A DNA stretch of 64,000 nt, from positions 806,001 through 870,000 of the forward strand of contig CAWIVH010000018.1 of assembly GCA_963839475.1 (NCBI GenBank), written 5' to 3'. Source of the stretch: CAWIVH01 sp963839475. GTDB taxonomy: Bacteria > Acidobacteriota > UBA6911. Shown piece after piece: positions 34,290-42,503 of the stretch. Every line of letters starts with the position of its first letter. Position 1 is the stretch's first letter. Position numbers and translations under genes: made by a program. The notes under the pieces were generated by a model. The model did not search any database. It was given only the letters and a program-made list of their open reading frames with translations, and had not been told where the DNA came from.

Positions 34290-35396
34290 ATGAACCGTTT
34301 ATCAATAGCCTTTTTTGAGACAAAATCCATTATTTGCATTCTCCGCCTGACAGTTTTTCCAGTGTTCATTGTATTTCTGCTGAGTTCCCCTCCCTCCGCT
34401 GCCCAGACGGCAGGGGAGAAACAATTCTGGGAAAAGCTTGGCTTCAGCCGGGAAGAAAAAGGTCTGCTCGAAAAAGGGCAGGCAGTGGTGCGCGAACATC
34501 CCACTGCGGACAAGGCTGAAATCATCATATATGGCGCAGTATTTATTAAAGCGGCGCCCGAAGCATTCGTAAAATCTTATACGGAGATATCCAGGCGCGT
34601 GAATGGGACGTCCTATTTATCGGCAGGTTTATTCAAGCAGAATCCTACCCTGGCCGACCTGGACGGTCTCACATTTGATCGGGAAGATATCGCTGAATTA
34701 AAAGACTGCGTCCCGGGTGAATGCGAGGTGCAGCTTCCGGTAAATGCGATGGCCACATTTCGGAAAAACATCGACTGGAAGGCCCCCGACGCCGAGCAGA
34801 AAGCAACGGTGCTGGCAAGAAAAATGGTGCTCGAGGCCTTGCAGGCTTACCGGACGGGCGGTAATCGCGAATTGGGCTATTACCATGATCACGAACGCCC
34901 GACTCAGGTTGAGGCGGCGTACAAAACAATTCTGAGCCGCGCCGACGCCCTGCCCAGAGTCGAACCGGAGCTGTATCAATATCTGCTCGAATATCCGCGT
35001 TCCAAGCCGAAATCCGAAATTTATGAGTTCTATTATTGGGAAAATGTGAAATTCGGGCTGAAGCCGACTTTTCGGATGAACCACGTGCTGGTGTATAAAC
35101 CGAAGTCAAAACCGGCCAGTTCCTGGATTATTGCCGACAAGCAGCTTTACTCCAGCCATTATTTTCAGACCGCTTTGGATCTTTGGTTTTGCGTGTTCGA
35201 TGTCGGGAAAACCGCTTCAGGGAGCGGATTTTATCTGCTGAATTTGAAAGGGTCCAGACAGGATGGGCTGACGGGTTTTAAGGGCAGAATGCTTCGTCCC
35301 ATCGTCGTATCCAAAACGAAATCCGCTGTTGAAGCCGCGCTCCTCCGGCTTCGTGAGAATGCTGAAAAATACCCTCGATCGAAAGCAGGGGATTAG
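34290..35396 (+). CDS. Secreted protein of unknown function
   Basis: 368 residues from the ATG at 34290 (GAGGA upstream). An upstream 60-codon extension crosses the hairpin and is rejected. A hydrophobic signal (LRLTVFPVFIVFLLSSPPSA) is followed by a mature protein with features GLLEKGQAVVREHP, AMATFRKNIDWKAPD, ELYQYLLEYPRSKP, YYWENVKFGLKPTFRMNHV and WIIADKQLYSSHYF. The last part is reminiscent of START/SRPBCC-like lipid-binding folds, but I do not assign it. Convergent, 11 bases apart, with the barrel gene. Confidence 0.7.
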   Translation: MNRLSIAFFETKSIICILRLTVFPVFIVFLLSSPPSAAQTAGEKQFWEKLGFSREEKGLLEKGQAVVREHPTADKAEIIIYGAVFIKAAPEAFVKSYTEISRRVNGTSYLSAGLFKQNPTLADLDGLTFDREDIAELKDCVPGECEVQLPVNAMATFRKNIDWKAPDAEQKATVLARKMVLEALQAYRTGGNRELGYYHDHERPTQVEAAYKTILSRADALPRVEPELYQYLLEYPRSKPKSEIYEFYYWENVKFGLKPTFRMNHVLVYKPKSKPASSWIIADKQLYSSHYFQTALDLWFCVFDVGKTASGSGFYLLNLKGSRQDGLTGFKGRMLRPIVVSKTKSAVEAALLRLRENAEKYPRSKAGD

Positions 35397-35407
35397 GGAG
35401 GATCACC

Positions 35408-37195
35408 CTATCGCGCATATCTTATCTGCGCTTGGAAAGTCACCCATGGCGCCGCGACCGGCGAAGGAAGAGCGGCCTTCACCCCCGCGCCGGGCCAGTA
35501 GGACCCAAAAGACAATCGCATATACCAGGCGGAGCCGATCATTCGCTCCAGGTAAGAAACGAATTCGTTACCAAGAGGCTTCCTGGCGAAAAAGCTGATC
35601 GAGTAGGGATAGTTGATGGACTCCAGCGCCCGGAAATTAGTCAACAACGCAACGTATCTATAACCCCGCGCCGGAGTGAGCCTAAGCTGGAATCGGCTGG
35701 TGTGCATGTTCGAGTTGAACTGGATGTTTTTCATAAGCATTCCCGGCATCCAGGTCTCGAAATCTTTTCCTCCATAAAGAGGGTCCCAACGCTCGTAGCG
35801 GGTTGTGGCAGCATCGTCCCCCGAATACCGCGAGTATTTGTAGCCCAGCCAAGGGGACCATTTCGTGGTGGCGAAGGACCATCCACCCTCCAGGCCGAAA
35901 GCATAGGATCTCATGGGGAAACGGCTGTTCGTTTCCAACCCGCCTTCGGCATTCATGATCGGTCCCGGTTTTTCCGGCGGTGGCGTATAAGCAACACGGC
36001 CATTGTACGCATTCAACCCAGCGCGTCCCTTCAGATTGAAATCCGGAAGGACGTAAGGAAAGGTGGAGCTCAGGACCCGCACGTAGGTGCCGCCAGCCGC
36101 GAATCCATATCCGCGTGATTTCTGCACGTTCAGAACGTACATCCGGGAATTCGAATAGATTACGGGAGGGACTTCATTGGATTGAATGTAATAATTATCA
36201 ACGAGGAGGTCGTTCCACCGGAACTGGGCCAACCCCATCTGCCGGCCCGCAGTTCTAGCCCAGCTGTTGAAGCCTCCCCGGTTTCCCCCGTTGCCGCTTA
36301 TGCCGCAGAAGAAAAACCCGGTTCCAGGACAGGGCGTCTGCCTCCCGTAGGAGACGTGATAACCCCAGCGGCTCCCGGCCCTATTATATCCTCCGCCAAC
36401 TACGCCGCCGTAGATCTGCTCGAGGCTGGTAGAAAAGCGCGACCGCGAGGAGTAGATATCCTGCCCGGCGGTGCCCACGCTCAAGTAGTTGGCGTTTACA
36501 TAGGCATAGGTCGGGTTCGCGCCCTTTACGATCTGGGTCGCGACGGCAGCACCCAGGGCGAGCGATCCTTCAATTGAAGGGGCAATGGAAGTCGCAGCAA
36601 TGTCCTCGGCCAGCGGGAATCCGGCCCCAAGGGTCTGACCGTTTCCGAGCCACGAGTTCCAATGGCTGGCAAAATGCCCGACGGCGGTCGTATTGAGTTT
36701 CACGAGGGTCCGCGGGCTCTTGTACAGGATGGGGAAATCACCCGCGGAACCCGATTTCAGGATGCCCGTGGTTTCGCCCATGGCGCGGCCCCCGGCGCCG
36801 ACCACGGCGCGCAGCACGAGACGGACAGCATCCTGGCTCACGGCCCCTTCGGAAAACTCGAACCGGTAATCGAACTTTTCGAACAGTCCTGTCCGGATAA
36901 CGCGCTGGACCGCCAGGGTGAGCTCAAGTTCGCTGACCCTGCTGCCCGGAAAGACCCGAAACGCCTTTCGGACGTCCGACTCGAGGCGGGCGCGCGCGGT
37001 CTCATCCGCCGGCGCACCCTCGAGTTCGACGACAACCTCTGCGACTTCATAGGAATGAAGTGCGGCCGCATTCACCGGCCCGCCCGAGTTTTGCGCCGCC
37101 GCATACGGCACAAGGCCTGCCAGGAGCAGCAGCACTGCTGCAACCCGCCGCAATACGGCGGCGTAACGACGTTTCGCGTCAAGCATGGAAGTCAT
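35408..37195 (-). CDS. Outer-membrane beta-barrel, alginate-export-like, with POTRA-like N-terminus
   Basis: 595 residues. Signal peptide (LRRVAAVLLLLAGLVPYAAA), then a short POTRA-like region (SYEVAEVVVELEGAPADETA ... RTGLFEKFDYRF). The rest is a long barrel with alternating strands. YSRYSGDDAATTRYERWDPL and the following LYGG-type loop are typical of alginate-export (AlgE-like) porins, and the terminal strand ends in FQAQIRYAR. It follows the SDR gene by 24 bases on the same strand. The cargo is unknown. Confidence 0.7.
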   Translation of the reverse strand: MTSMLDAKRRYAAVLRRVAAVLLLLAGLVPYAAAQNSGGPVNAAALHSYEVAEVVVELEGAPADETARARLESDVRKAFRVFPGSRVSELELTLAVQRVIRTGLFEKFDYRFEFSEGAVSQDAVRLVLRAVVGAGGRAMGETTGILKSGSAGDFPILYKSPRTLVKLNTTAVGHFASHWNSWLGNGQTLGAGFPLAEDIAATSIAPSIEGSLALGAAVATQIVKGANPTYAYVNANYLSVGTAGQDIYSSRSRFSTSLEQIYGGVVGGGYNRAGSRWGYHVSYGRQTPCPGTGFFFCGISGNGGNRGGFNSWARTAGRQMGLAQFRWNDLLVDNYYIQSNEVPPVIYSNSRMYVLNVQKSRGYGFAAGGTYVRVLSSTFPYVLPDFNLKGRAGLNAYNGRVAYTPPPEKPGPIMNAEGGLETNSRFPMRSYAFGLEGGWSFATTKWSPWLGYKYSRYSGDDAATTRYERWDPLYGGKDFETWMPGMLMKNIQFNSNMHTSRFQLRLTPARGYRYVALLTNFRALESINYPYSISFFARKPLGNEFVSYLERMIGSAWYMRLSFGSYWPGAGVKAALPSPVAAPWVTFQAQIRYAR

Positions 37196-37219
37196 AGAGC
37201 AATTCCGTATTTTGGGCGC

Positions 37220-37975
37220 CTACGGGAGGCAGACGTTGCCGCCGTCGACCGCGATCGTCTGTCCGGTTACGTACTGAGAGTCATCGCTCAACAGCCAGGC
37301 CACCACGGGAGCGATATCGCCCTGCGGATCTCCAATCCTCTGCAGCGGAACCGACTGCTCCGCATGCCTGTAAAGGTCCGGGAAATCCTTCGCCCACTGC
37401 TCCATGGCCGGCGTTACGGCAAACGGGAGGACTATGTTGATGCGGATTCCGTCAGGGCCCCACTCGTTCACGGCGGTACGGCTCAGGCCCCGGATAGCCT
37501 CCTTAGATGCGGCGTAGGATCCGTTTTTGGGCTGGCCCTTGATCGCCGCGCTGGATCCGAAGTTCACGATCGATCCGCGAGTGGCTTTAAGATACGGATA
37601 GCATTCCTGCATGAAATAAAACGTCGCCCAGATGCCGGTGTTCAGGGCCAGTTCCATGTCGGCGTCGGTGACCTCGACAATCGGCTTGTTGGTGCTTGCC
37701 ATCGCGACGTTCGCGATGCCGTGGATCGAGCCAAACTTGCCGGCAGCCAGTTCCACGACTTTCCGGACATCCTCCCGCTTGGTAATGTCGGCCGGAATGG
37801 TAACGAGACGATCGGAGCCGATTCCCACCGATTTCGCCATGCGATCCAAACCTTCCTGGGTCATGTCGGTTGCGCAAATGGAGGCACCATCGGCGGCGAT
37901 CCGGCGGCAGATCGCGCTTCCGATTCCGCCAGCGGCGCCGGTAATAATCAGGTTTTTCCCTTGAAGTGTCGTCAT
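37220..37975 (-). CDS. SDR-family NAD(P)-dependent oxidoreductase
   Basis: 251 residues, classic SDR. Cofactor motif TGAAGGIGSAI (TGxxxGxG), NNAG-like IANVAMAS (the usual NNAG is replaced), catalytic Ser in VNFGSSAAIKG, and YxxxK in GSYAASKEAI. The C-terminal VTGQTIAVDGG is standard. The acidic residue after the second strand (CATDMTQ) favours NAD over NADP. Substrate unknown. Upstream of and probably co-transcribed with the barrel gene. Confidence 0.9.
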   Translation of the reverse strand: MTTLQGKNLIITGAAGGIGSAICRRIAADGASICATDMTQEGLDRMAKSVGIGSDRLVTIPADITKREDVRKVVELAAGKFGSIHGIANVAMASTNKPIVEVTDADMELALNTGIWATFYFMQECYPYLKATRGSIVNFGSSAAIKGQPKNGSYAASKEAIRGLSRTAVNEWGPDGIRINIVLPFAVTPAMEQWAKDFPDLYRHAEQSVPLQRIGDPQGDIAPVVAWLLSDDSQYVTGQTIAVDGGNVCLP

Positions 37976-38358
37976 CTATAGTTCCCTTCGTTCGGCGGAA
38001 TTCGCCGAGGATTCATTGAAGTTAATCAAAATCGGAAAAGGCACAAAAACAGCAAACTCCTAAATTCCGCCGCCTCTGACCGCTAGCACCCGCCTGCTGA
38101 GCCATAAGGACGCCGCGGAGCAGAGGGACATTGAAGCGATTCCCCAATAGCCTAAATTTTGATCGCATTCGAAAAGCGAGGGAACTATACAAATGAACAG
38201 TGTCCTAGTGTCCACTCGATAAATCCCACTGAAGGCAGATCCTGGAATAGGTGTATCTTCGTCAAATCCTTGATGTGGACGCGCGCTTTGGTAATACTCC
38301 TCGATGAATTCCTTCAACAATCGTTTCAGGTGTCCTTCGTCGAGAATCAGTACCTGAT
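37976..38358. other. Spacer with insertion-sequence debris
   Basis: Holds the transposase fragment at 38236-38350; no intact gene. Marks the left edge of the defence island. Confidence 0.6.
38236..38350 (-). pseudogene. C-terminal fragment of a DDE integrase-core transposase
   Basis: On the minus strand the frame gives LDEGHLKRLLKEFIEEYY followed by QSARPHQGFDEDTPIPG, the well-known C-terminal YY..ARPHQGL..DTP block of IS3/IS481-type transposases. The rest of the gene is missing; the upstream side abuts the broken integrase. Confidence 0.8.
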
Positions 38359-39333
38359 CTGTTTAAAAAAGATCTGGAGGTCAGGGGTAAGCTCTCTGCC
38401 CAGGCACTTTCGAAGCTGAAGCCTATCAAGGCAGCTCTCGGACCAATGTCAGCGATTGCTGTTACCGATGAGAATATTCGCGAATATATTCTTTTGCGTC
38501 TTAAAGGGCTGAAAAGGAAGCCGAAATCGCTGATGGAGCTCGGGCTGTCGAAACGGAAACGTGTGCGCCCAGTTTCGAATGCGCCCGTCAATCGCGAGTT
38601 AGAGTACCTTCGGCAGGCCTATAGCCTTAAAGCGAAAGTAATTGGCCAAGGTCCCTCGATTCCAAAGCTCGATGAACGCGTGCGAGAGGGGTTTTACGAG
38701 AGATCCGAGTTTGAAGCGATCGTTCGCCACCTGCCAGAAGACTCACAGGATTTTGCCTGCTGGGGTTTCTACACGGGATGGCGCAAAGGTGAGATTTCTT
38801 CCCTGCGCTGGCGAGGGCTAAACATGGAGGATCGACAACTTCGCCTTCGAGGTTAGTTTTCAAAGAACGGGGAGCAACGAACGGTTCCATTGATGGGAGA
38901 ACTCTGGGAAATAATCCTGCGCCGCTGGCAGGCAAGACGATATAGAGGGGCGAGCGGGGAAACTGTGCTCTCTCCGTTTGTTTTTTTCAGAAAAAAAGGC
39001 CGGGGTCTGCCCAAAAGGGGAGTGCCCATCACGGAGTTCAGGAAAACCTGGAAGGCTGCCTGTAAAGAGGCCGACAAACCAGATGCCCTTTTCCATGATT
39101 TTCGCAGAACTGCGGTCCGAAACATGATCCGGGCTGGAGTTCCGCGGAGAGTCGCCATGTTGATTTCAGGGCACAAGACCGAATCGGTATTCGAACGATA
39201 CAACATAACTGACGATCAGGATTTAGTGGAGGCGGTGCGAAAAACCCAGGCGTATGTGGCTCGGCTTCCGACAGAACGCAAAAAGATTGTCGATTTCGAT
39301 GCCGCAAGGGATGAGACGGGGCTCCGTAAATGA
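38359..39333 (+). pseudogene. Tyrosine recombinase remnant with in-frame amber stop
   Basis: One frame runs from about 38359 to 39333 but is broken by TAG at 38854-38856. Before it: core-binding domain and the catalytic Arg region FYTGWRKGEISSLRW. After it: FSKNGEQRTVPLMGELWEII, FHDFRRTAVRNMIRAGV and ISGHKTESVFERYNI with the catalytic HxxR, GH and Tyr. A single base change (probably GAG to TAG) explains the stop. The N-terminus is also missing, cut where the transposase fragment begins, so the gene is considered dead. Confidence 0.85.
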
Positions 39334-39467
39334 TCCAGTTTTGTGCAAAACCATTACACAACCATTACATTCACGGATTTTGGACCATTTTTATGAAGTC
39401 ATCTATCTCGCTTTCAACTTGCTTGAAATAGGAACTAAGCTCATGGCTGAGAGTATATACAGCTGCT

Positions 39468-39511
39468 AACGTTTCAAACGTTAGGTGCCTTAACACTATG
39501 GACGTTAAGGG
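39468..39511. terminator. Two adjacent hairpins between converging genes
   Basis: taacgttt-c-aaacgtta (39468-39484) is a perfect 17-base palindrome. Just after it, ccttaac...gttaagg is followed by gttttg on the plus strand. They lie between the integrase remnant and the abiEii stop codon and could stop transcription from either side. Confidence 0.45.
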
Positions 39512-39537
39512 TTTTGTCCCGTGACATTACATAGTGT

Positions 39538-40386
39538 TTAGGCAAGCTTGGCAGCCTGGGCAAGAAAAAATTCCGCGCTCCAAAGATCCAATGACGGCAA
39601 TTCATTGGATTTTACGAACCTGCGAACATCTTCACGGGCTTGCTTCCAGTCGATGGCTTTGATCCGTTCTTGCAGTTGCTCGAGACCCCACGCCCTATCC
39701 GCCTGAACGTTCCTTCCCGTCCAAGGTCCTATTTGATTTAGAGCCGAGGATAGCAATGGGTAATTTGCCGGAGTCCGGCGTGCCGTATACCAGACGAAGT
39801 CGTACCAATCGCGCCCCTTCAGATATTCCCGGCATAGCAGTGCGTGAAGCTTGCCTGCGTAGAGGCTTGGCAGATCAAACAGGCAGACGGCTGAAGGGAA
39901 GGGATAATCCAGATACTTGGTTTCGTAAATCGCGCCTTCCGGCGGATGCGTGTCTACCTCAAGCTTGATTTTCATTTTGCGCATCGGACCGGATGCCGGC
40001 CTGAAATTTAGTTGGAGCAGATTGCCGAGCGAATCATCTTTTACGAATGCTTTGCGCACTGTCTTTCCGACCCTGGAACGGTCATCCATTTGGAGCTCGA
40101 ATCCGTAGGCGGTCAGTTCTTTTTTCGCAACGTCGAGGTAAGGCTGCAGGTTGAAGGACGAATCCCGTTCCTGCAGGGCAAAATCAAGGTCTTCAGAGAA
40201 ACGATTCAATCCGTGGAAAATTCGGAGACAGGTGCCGCCCTGAAACCCGGCCTGATGGAAAAAATCCGTTCGCCCCAGTGCTGCCAGCAGGATCTCCTGT
40301 GTGATTTCGCGCAGGGCTTGCTCTTCATCCAGGCTTGAACGGCAATTATATCCGTTCAGACGGTCTTGGATCATCTTTACGCTCAT
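39538..40386 (-). CDS. abiEii: AbiEii-family toxin nucleotidyltransferase (type IV toxin-antitoxin)
   Basis: 282 residues. Motif I GGTCLRIFHG and the metal-binding FSEDLDFAL (SD-D) are intact, as are motif III KLEVDT and the helix motif KGRDWYDFVWY near 195 typical of AbiEii/MenA. Family enzymes add nucleotides to tRNA 3' ends and stop growth, acting as abortive-infection toxins. Its ATG overlaps the AbiEi stop by four bases, giving the usual antitoxin-toxin order. Confidence 0.9.
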   Translation of the reverse strand: MSVKMIQDRLNGYNCRSSLDEEQALREITQEILLAALGRTDFFHQAGFQGGTCLRIFHGLNRFSEDLDFALQERDSSFNLQPYLDVAKKELTAYGFELQMDDRSRVGKTVRKAFVKDDSLGNLLQLNFRPASGPMRKMKIKLEVDTHPPEGAIYETKYLDYPFPSAVCLFDLPSLYAGKLHALLCREYLKGRDWYDFVWYTARRTPANYPLLSSALNQIGPWTGRNVQADRAWGLEQLQERIKAIDWKQAREDVRRFVKSNELPSLDLWSAEFFLAQAAKLA

Positions 40387-41045
40387 CTATGCGGGTCCTT
40401 TCGCAAGCCTTTCAGAAATCGCAGCACACGACGCGAAGAGTAGTTATCGATCAGACGTTCGACGGTCTCCAAATTGATGCTCGCCAGCGAGCTTTCATCC
40501 ACTCGCAGACTTTCGATCACCGGTCTCGCGGAGGCCCAATCAAGTCTGTGCGCATAGACGTAGTCAGCCAACGCTTTCAGCGGCGAGGCCATCAGGAAGC
40601 TCTCGGCATTATGAAGACCCGGTTCATTCCCGTCCTGCTTTTCGATGCGAGTGACTTCCGTGTAAAAGACTTTCTGCGGAATCCGCGTGAAACTAAAATG
40701 TCCGAGAGGCGTCTCAAACTCACGGGCGCGATCCATGGAGGCGCTCGTAATCGCGTACACCGCTTCGGGGATCCAGCCGTGATGCGACAATGCGGTCTCC
40801 AGGCTGATGTAGCTGGGACCATGGATCTGCTGGGCGAAGACCAGCGGGTTGGGCTTTCGTCGAAGGTACTTGGGGGCAAGGCAGTAAAGCCCCCGGTGGA
40901 TCCGGATCACCTCACCCGCCTTCAGGGCCCGCTTGAGAAGGGCGAATTGACGGTTTACGGTTCCGCCAACCCACTGCGAAAGCTCCAATAGGGTAAAGGC
41001 GCCAGTATCTGATTTCTCTAGAACGGTTTCCGTCAAGCTCTGCAT
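40383..41045 (-). CDS. abiEi: AbiEi-family antitoxin/transcriptional regulator
   Basis: 220 residues. N-terminal winged helix (FTLLELSQWVGGTVNRQF, ALKAGEVIRIHRGLYCLAPK) followed by the AbiEi antitoxin domain (YISLETALSHHGWIPEA, SFLMASPLKALADYVY). The protein represses its own operon through inverted repeats and neutralises AbiEii without direct contact. No ribosome site precedes the ATG at 41045, which lies where transcription is predicted to start. Confidence 0.9.
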   Translation of the reverse strand: MQSLTETVLEKSDTGAFTLLELSQWVGGTVNRQFALLKRALKAGEVIRIHRGLYCLAPKYLRRKPNPLVFAQQIHGPSYISLETALSHHGWIPEAVYAITSASMDRAREFETPLGHFSFTRIPQKVFYTEVTRIEKQDGNEPGLHNAESFLMASPLKALADYVYAHRLDWASARPVIESLRVDESSLASINLETVERLIDNYSSRRVLRFLKGLRKDPHR

Positions 41046-41051
41046 ATCTGC

Positions 41052-41080
41052 ATCATACTGTCACTAAATGACAGTATCAA
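41052..41080 (-). promoter_or_regulatory. abiE promoter with operator filling the spacer
   Basis: On the minus strand: -35 TTGATA (41075-41080), a 17-bp spacer and -10 TATGAT (41052-41057). The inverted repeat atactgtca-N5-tgacagtat (41055-41077) occupies the entire spacer. The predicted start is at or next to the ATG at 41045, giving a leaderless mRNA. AbiEi binding here would exclude RNA polymerase. Confidence 0.7.
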
Positions 41081-41128
41081 GCATAAATAGCCGCGATGGG
41101 GGTACGCGAATTTTTCAGTCTGCCCCCA

Positions 41129-41878
41129 CTACACTTCAAGAACCAAAGCTGGATTGAACGTGGGAGCGATCGGTCCAGCAGGGTAGCCGCGCGGATTGGA
41201 GACAACGAGCGTTTCGCCAGTCCGATAGCTGACAGGGCGGTGAATATGACCGTGGATCCAAAGCTTGGCATGACTTGCGCCTACAAATGTATCGAGATTT
41301 GAGGCATATGCAGCGCTGATGAGTTCCTCCGATTCTGCCGGATCCAATGACCTCGAGCTTGGTGCATGATGCGTCACAACGATGGTTGGCTTACCTTCAG
41401 CCGAATCCAGTTGATCGCGAAGCCACCGGATCGAGCGAGCATGAAACCCCACTGTATCTTTGCCCTTTAGCCGGCGGAACCCTGGACTGACACGGATACG
41501 ACGATAATCGTTCATTACTCTGGCTGCTTCTCGTCCAGCCAAAGTAGGATCGCCCAGTAAAGAGAAGTCCGTCCAGAGAGTGCAGCCCAGGAACCGAACG
41601 TCGCCAATGCAAAGGCTATCGTTTTCCATGACATGTATATTCGTTCCTGCGCTCATTCGGCGAAAATCATCAATAAGTTTAGGTACGGCGCCGCCATAAA
41701 ACTCATGATTGCCAAGCACGTAAACGATTGGCTGTTCAGGAAGATTTGTTCGAATCCATTTGAGAGCAGACTTGCATGGGCAGATGTCGCCGGCTAAGAC
41801 CGTAACGTCTGTTTCGACATGTGGCAACTTCACAGTCCCGAGGTCGACGTGCAAATCACTTAAAATTCGAATTCGCAT
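41129..41878 (-). CDS. Calcineurin-like metallophosphoesterase
   Basis: 249 residues with all five metal-site blocks: ILSDLHVD, VLAGDICP, LGNHEFYGG, VVTHHAPS and HGHIHRP. Cytoplasmic, no signal. Proteins of this type act on nucleotides, nucleic acids or phosphoproteins. Located between AbiE and the DUF2075/McrBC genes on the same strand. A role in defence is possible from context only. Confidence 0.87.
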   Translation of the reverse strand: MRIRILSDLHVDLGTVKLPHVETDVTVLAGDICPCKSALKWIRTNLPEQPIVYVLGNHEFYGGAVPKLIDDFRRMSAGTNIHVMENDSLCIGDVRFLGCTLWTDFSLLGDPTLAGREAARVMNDYRRIRVSPGFRRLKGKDTVGFHARSIRWLRDQLDSAEGKPTIVVTHHAPSSRSLDPAESEELISAAYASNLDTFVGASHAKLWIHGHIHRPVSYRTGETLVVSNPRGYPAGPIAPTFNPALVLEV

Positions 41879-42030
41879 ATTTTGTTACCTGGGGAAATCT
41901 ATGTGTTTTCTCCGCTGAGTTCTTAACATCAAACTCGCTTAATCAAACAAGCCTTGGTTAGTATGGAGAAACCGGTGTTGGTCCAGAATCTTCATCCTCC
42001 CTTTGTTCTAGGTACTCAAACATCTTGTCG

Positions 42031-42327
42031 TTATGGACGGAGGAATCCTTGCCGTTTATTGTTTCGAATCGACAAATCGTAAATTTCGATATCATCGGGG
42101 ATCGGGCCGAGATCTTCCTGGGGCTGAACCGTGCCGTATGGCGGACCCTGGTCCCAGTGATACTCTGTGAAGAGGTATTTGAAGCCGAACTTTAGCCGGA
42201 TGCCGATGAATCCAGTTTTGCCGTCGAATACTCCCAGTTTCAGATTGCGGGAGTGTATGCGGTACAAATGCCGGTAAATACATTTACCAAGAGGGATGTA
42301 GTTTTCCGCGTTCGTTTTTTCACTCAT
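42031..42327 (-). CDS. Small conserved protein of unknown function (intact copy)
   Basis: 98 residues. Core: YIPLGKCIYRHLYRIHSRN, LKLGVFDGKTGFIGIRLKFG, YLFTEYHWDQGPPYGTVQP, EDLGPIPDDIEIYD. Beta-rich, soluble. A shortened relative lies at 13939-14190. From memory, similar small proteins occur scattered in mobile and accessory regions of many bacteria; no function is known to me. Confidence 0.65.
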   Translation of the reverse strand: MSEKTNAENYIPLGKCIYRHLYRIHSRNLKLGVFDGKTGFIGIRLKFGFKYLFTEYHWDQGPPYGTVQPQEDLGPIPDDIEIYDLSIRNNKRQGFLRP

Positions 42328-42503
42328 GCTCGGAACAACTTAACTCCGCATCTGCGAAAATTTGATGAAACTATCTCCGCAAAAGTCTCGGGTGTGTCAC
42401 GTTTTGTAGGCAGTATTCGTGACATACAATCTATCAAACTCCAAGCACAAAGGCTTATAAAACAACGACTTTGGAGTTCGCGGAAAGAGAGTGGGCTATC
42501 AAT

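Noticed and set aside
36662..37981. 439-codon plus-strand ORF over the barrel and SDR genes
   Set aside because: Antisense to two well-supported minus-strand genes in continuous frame.
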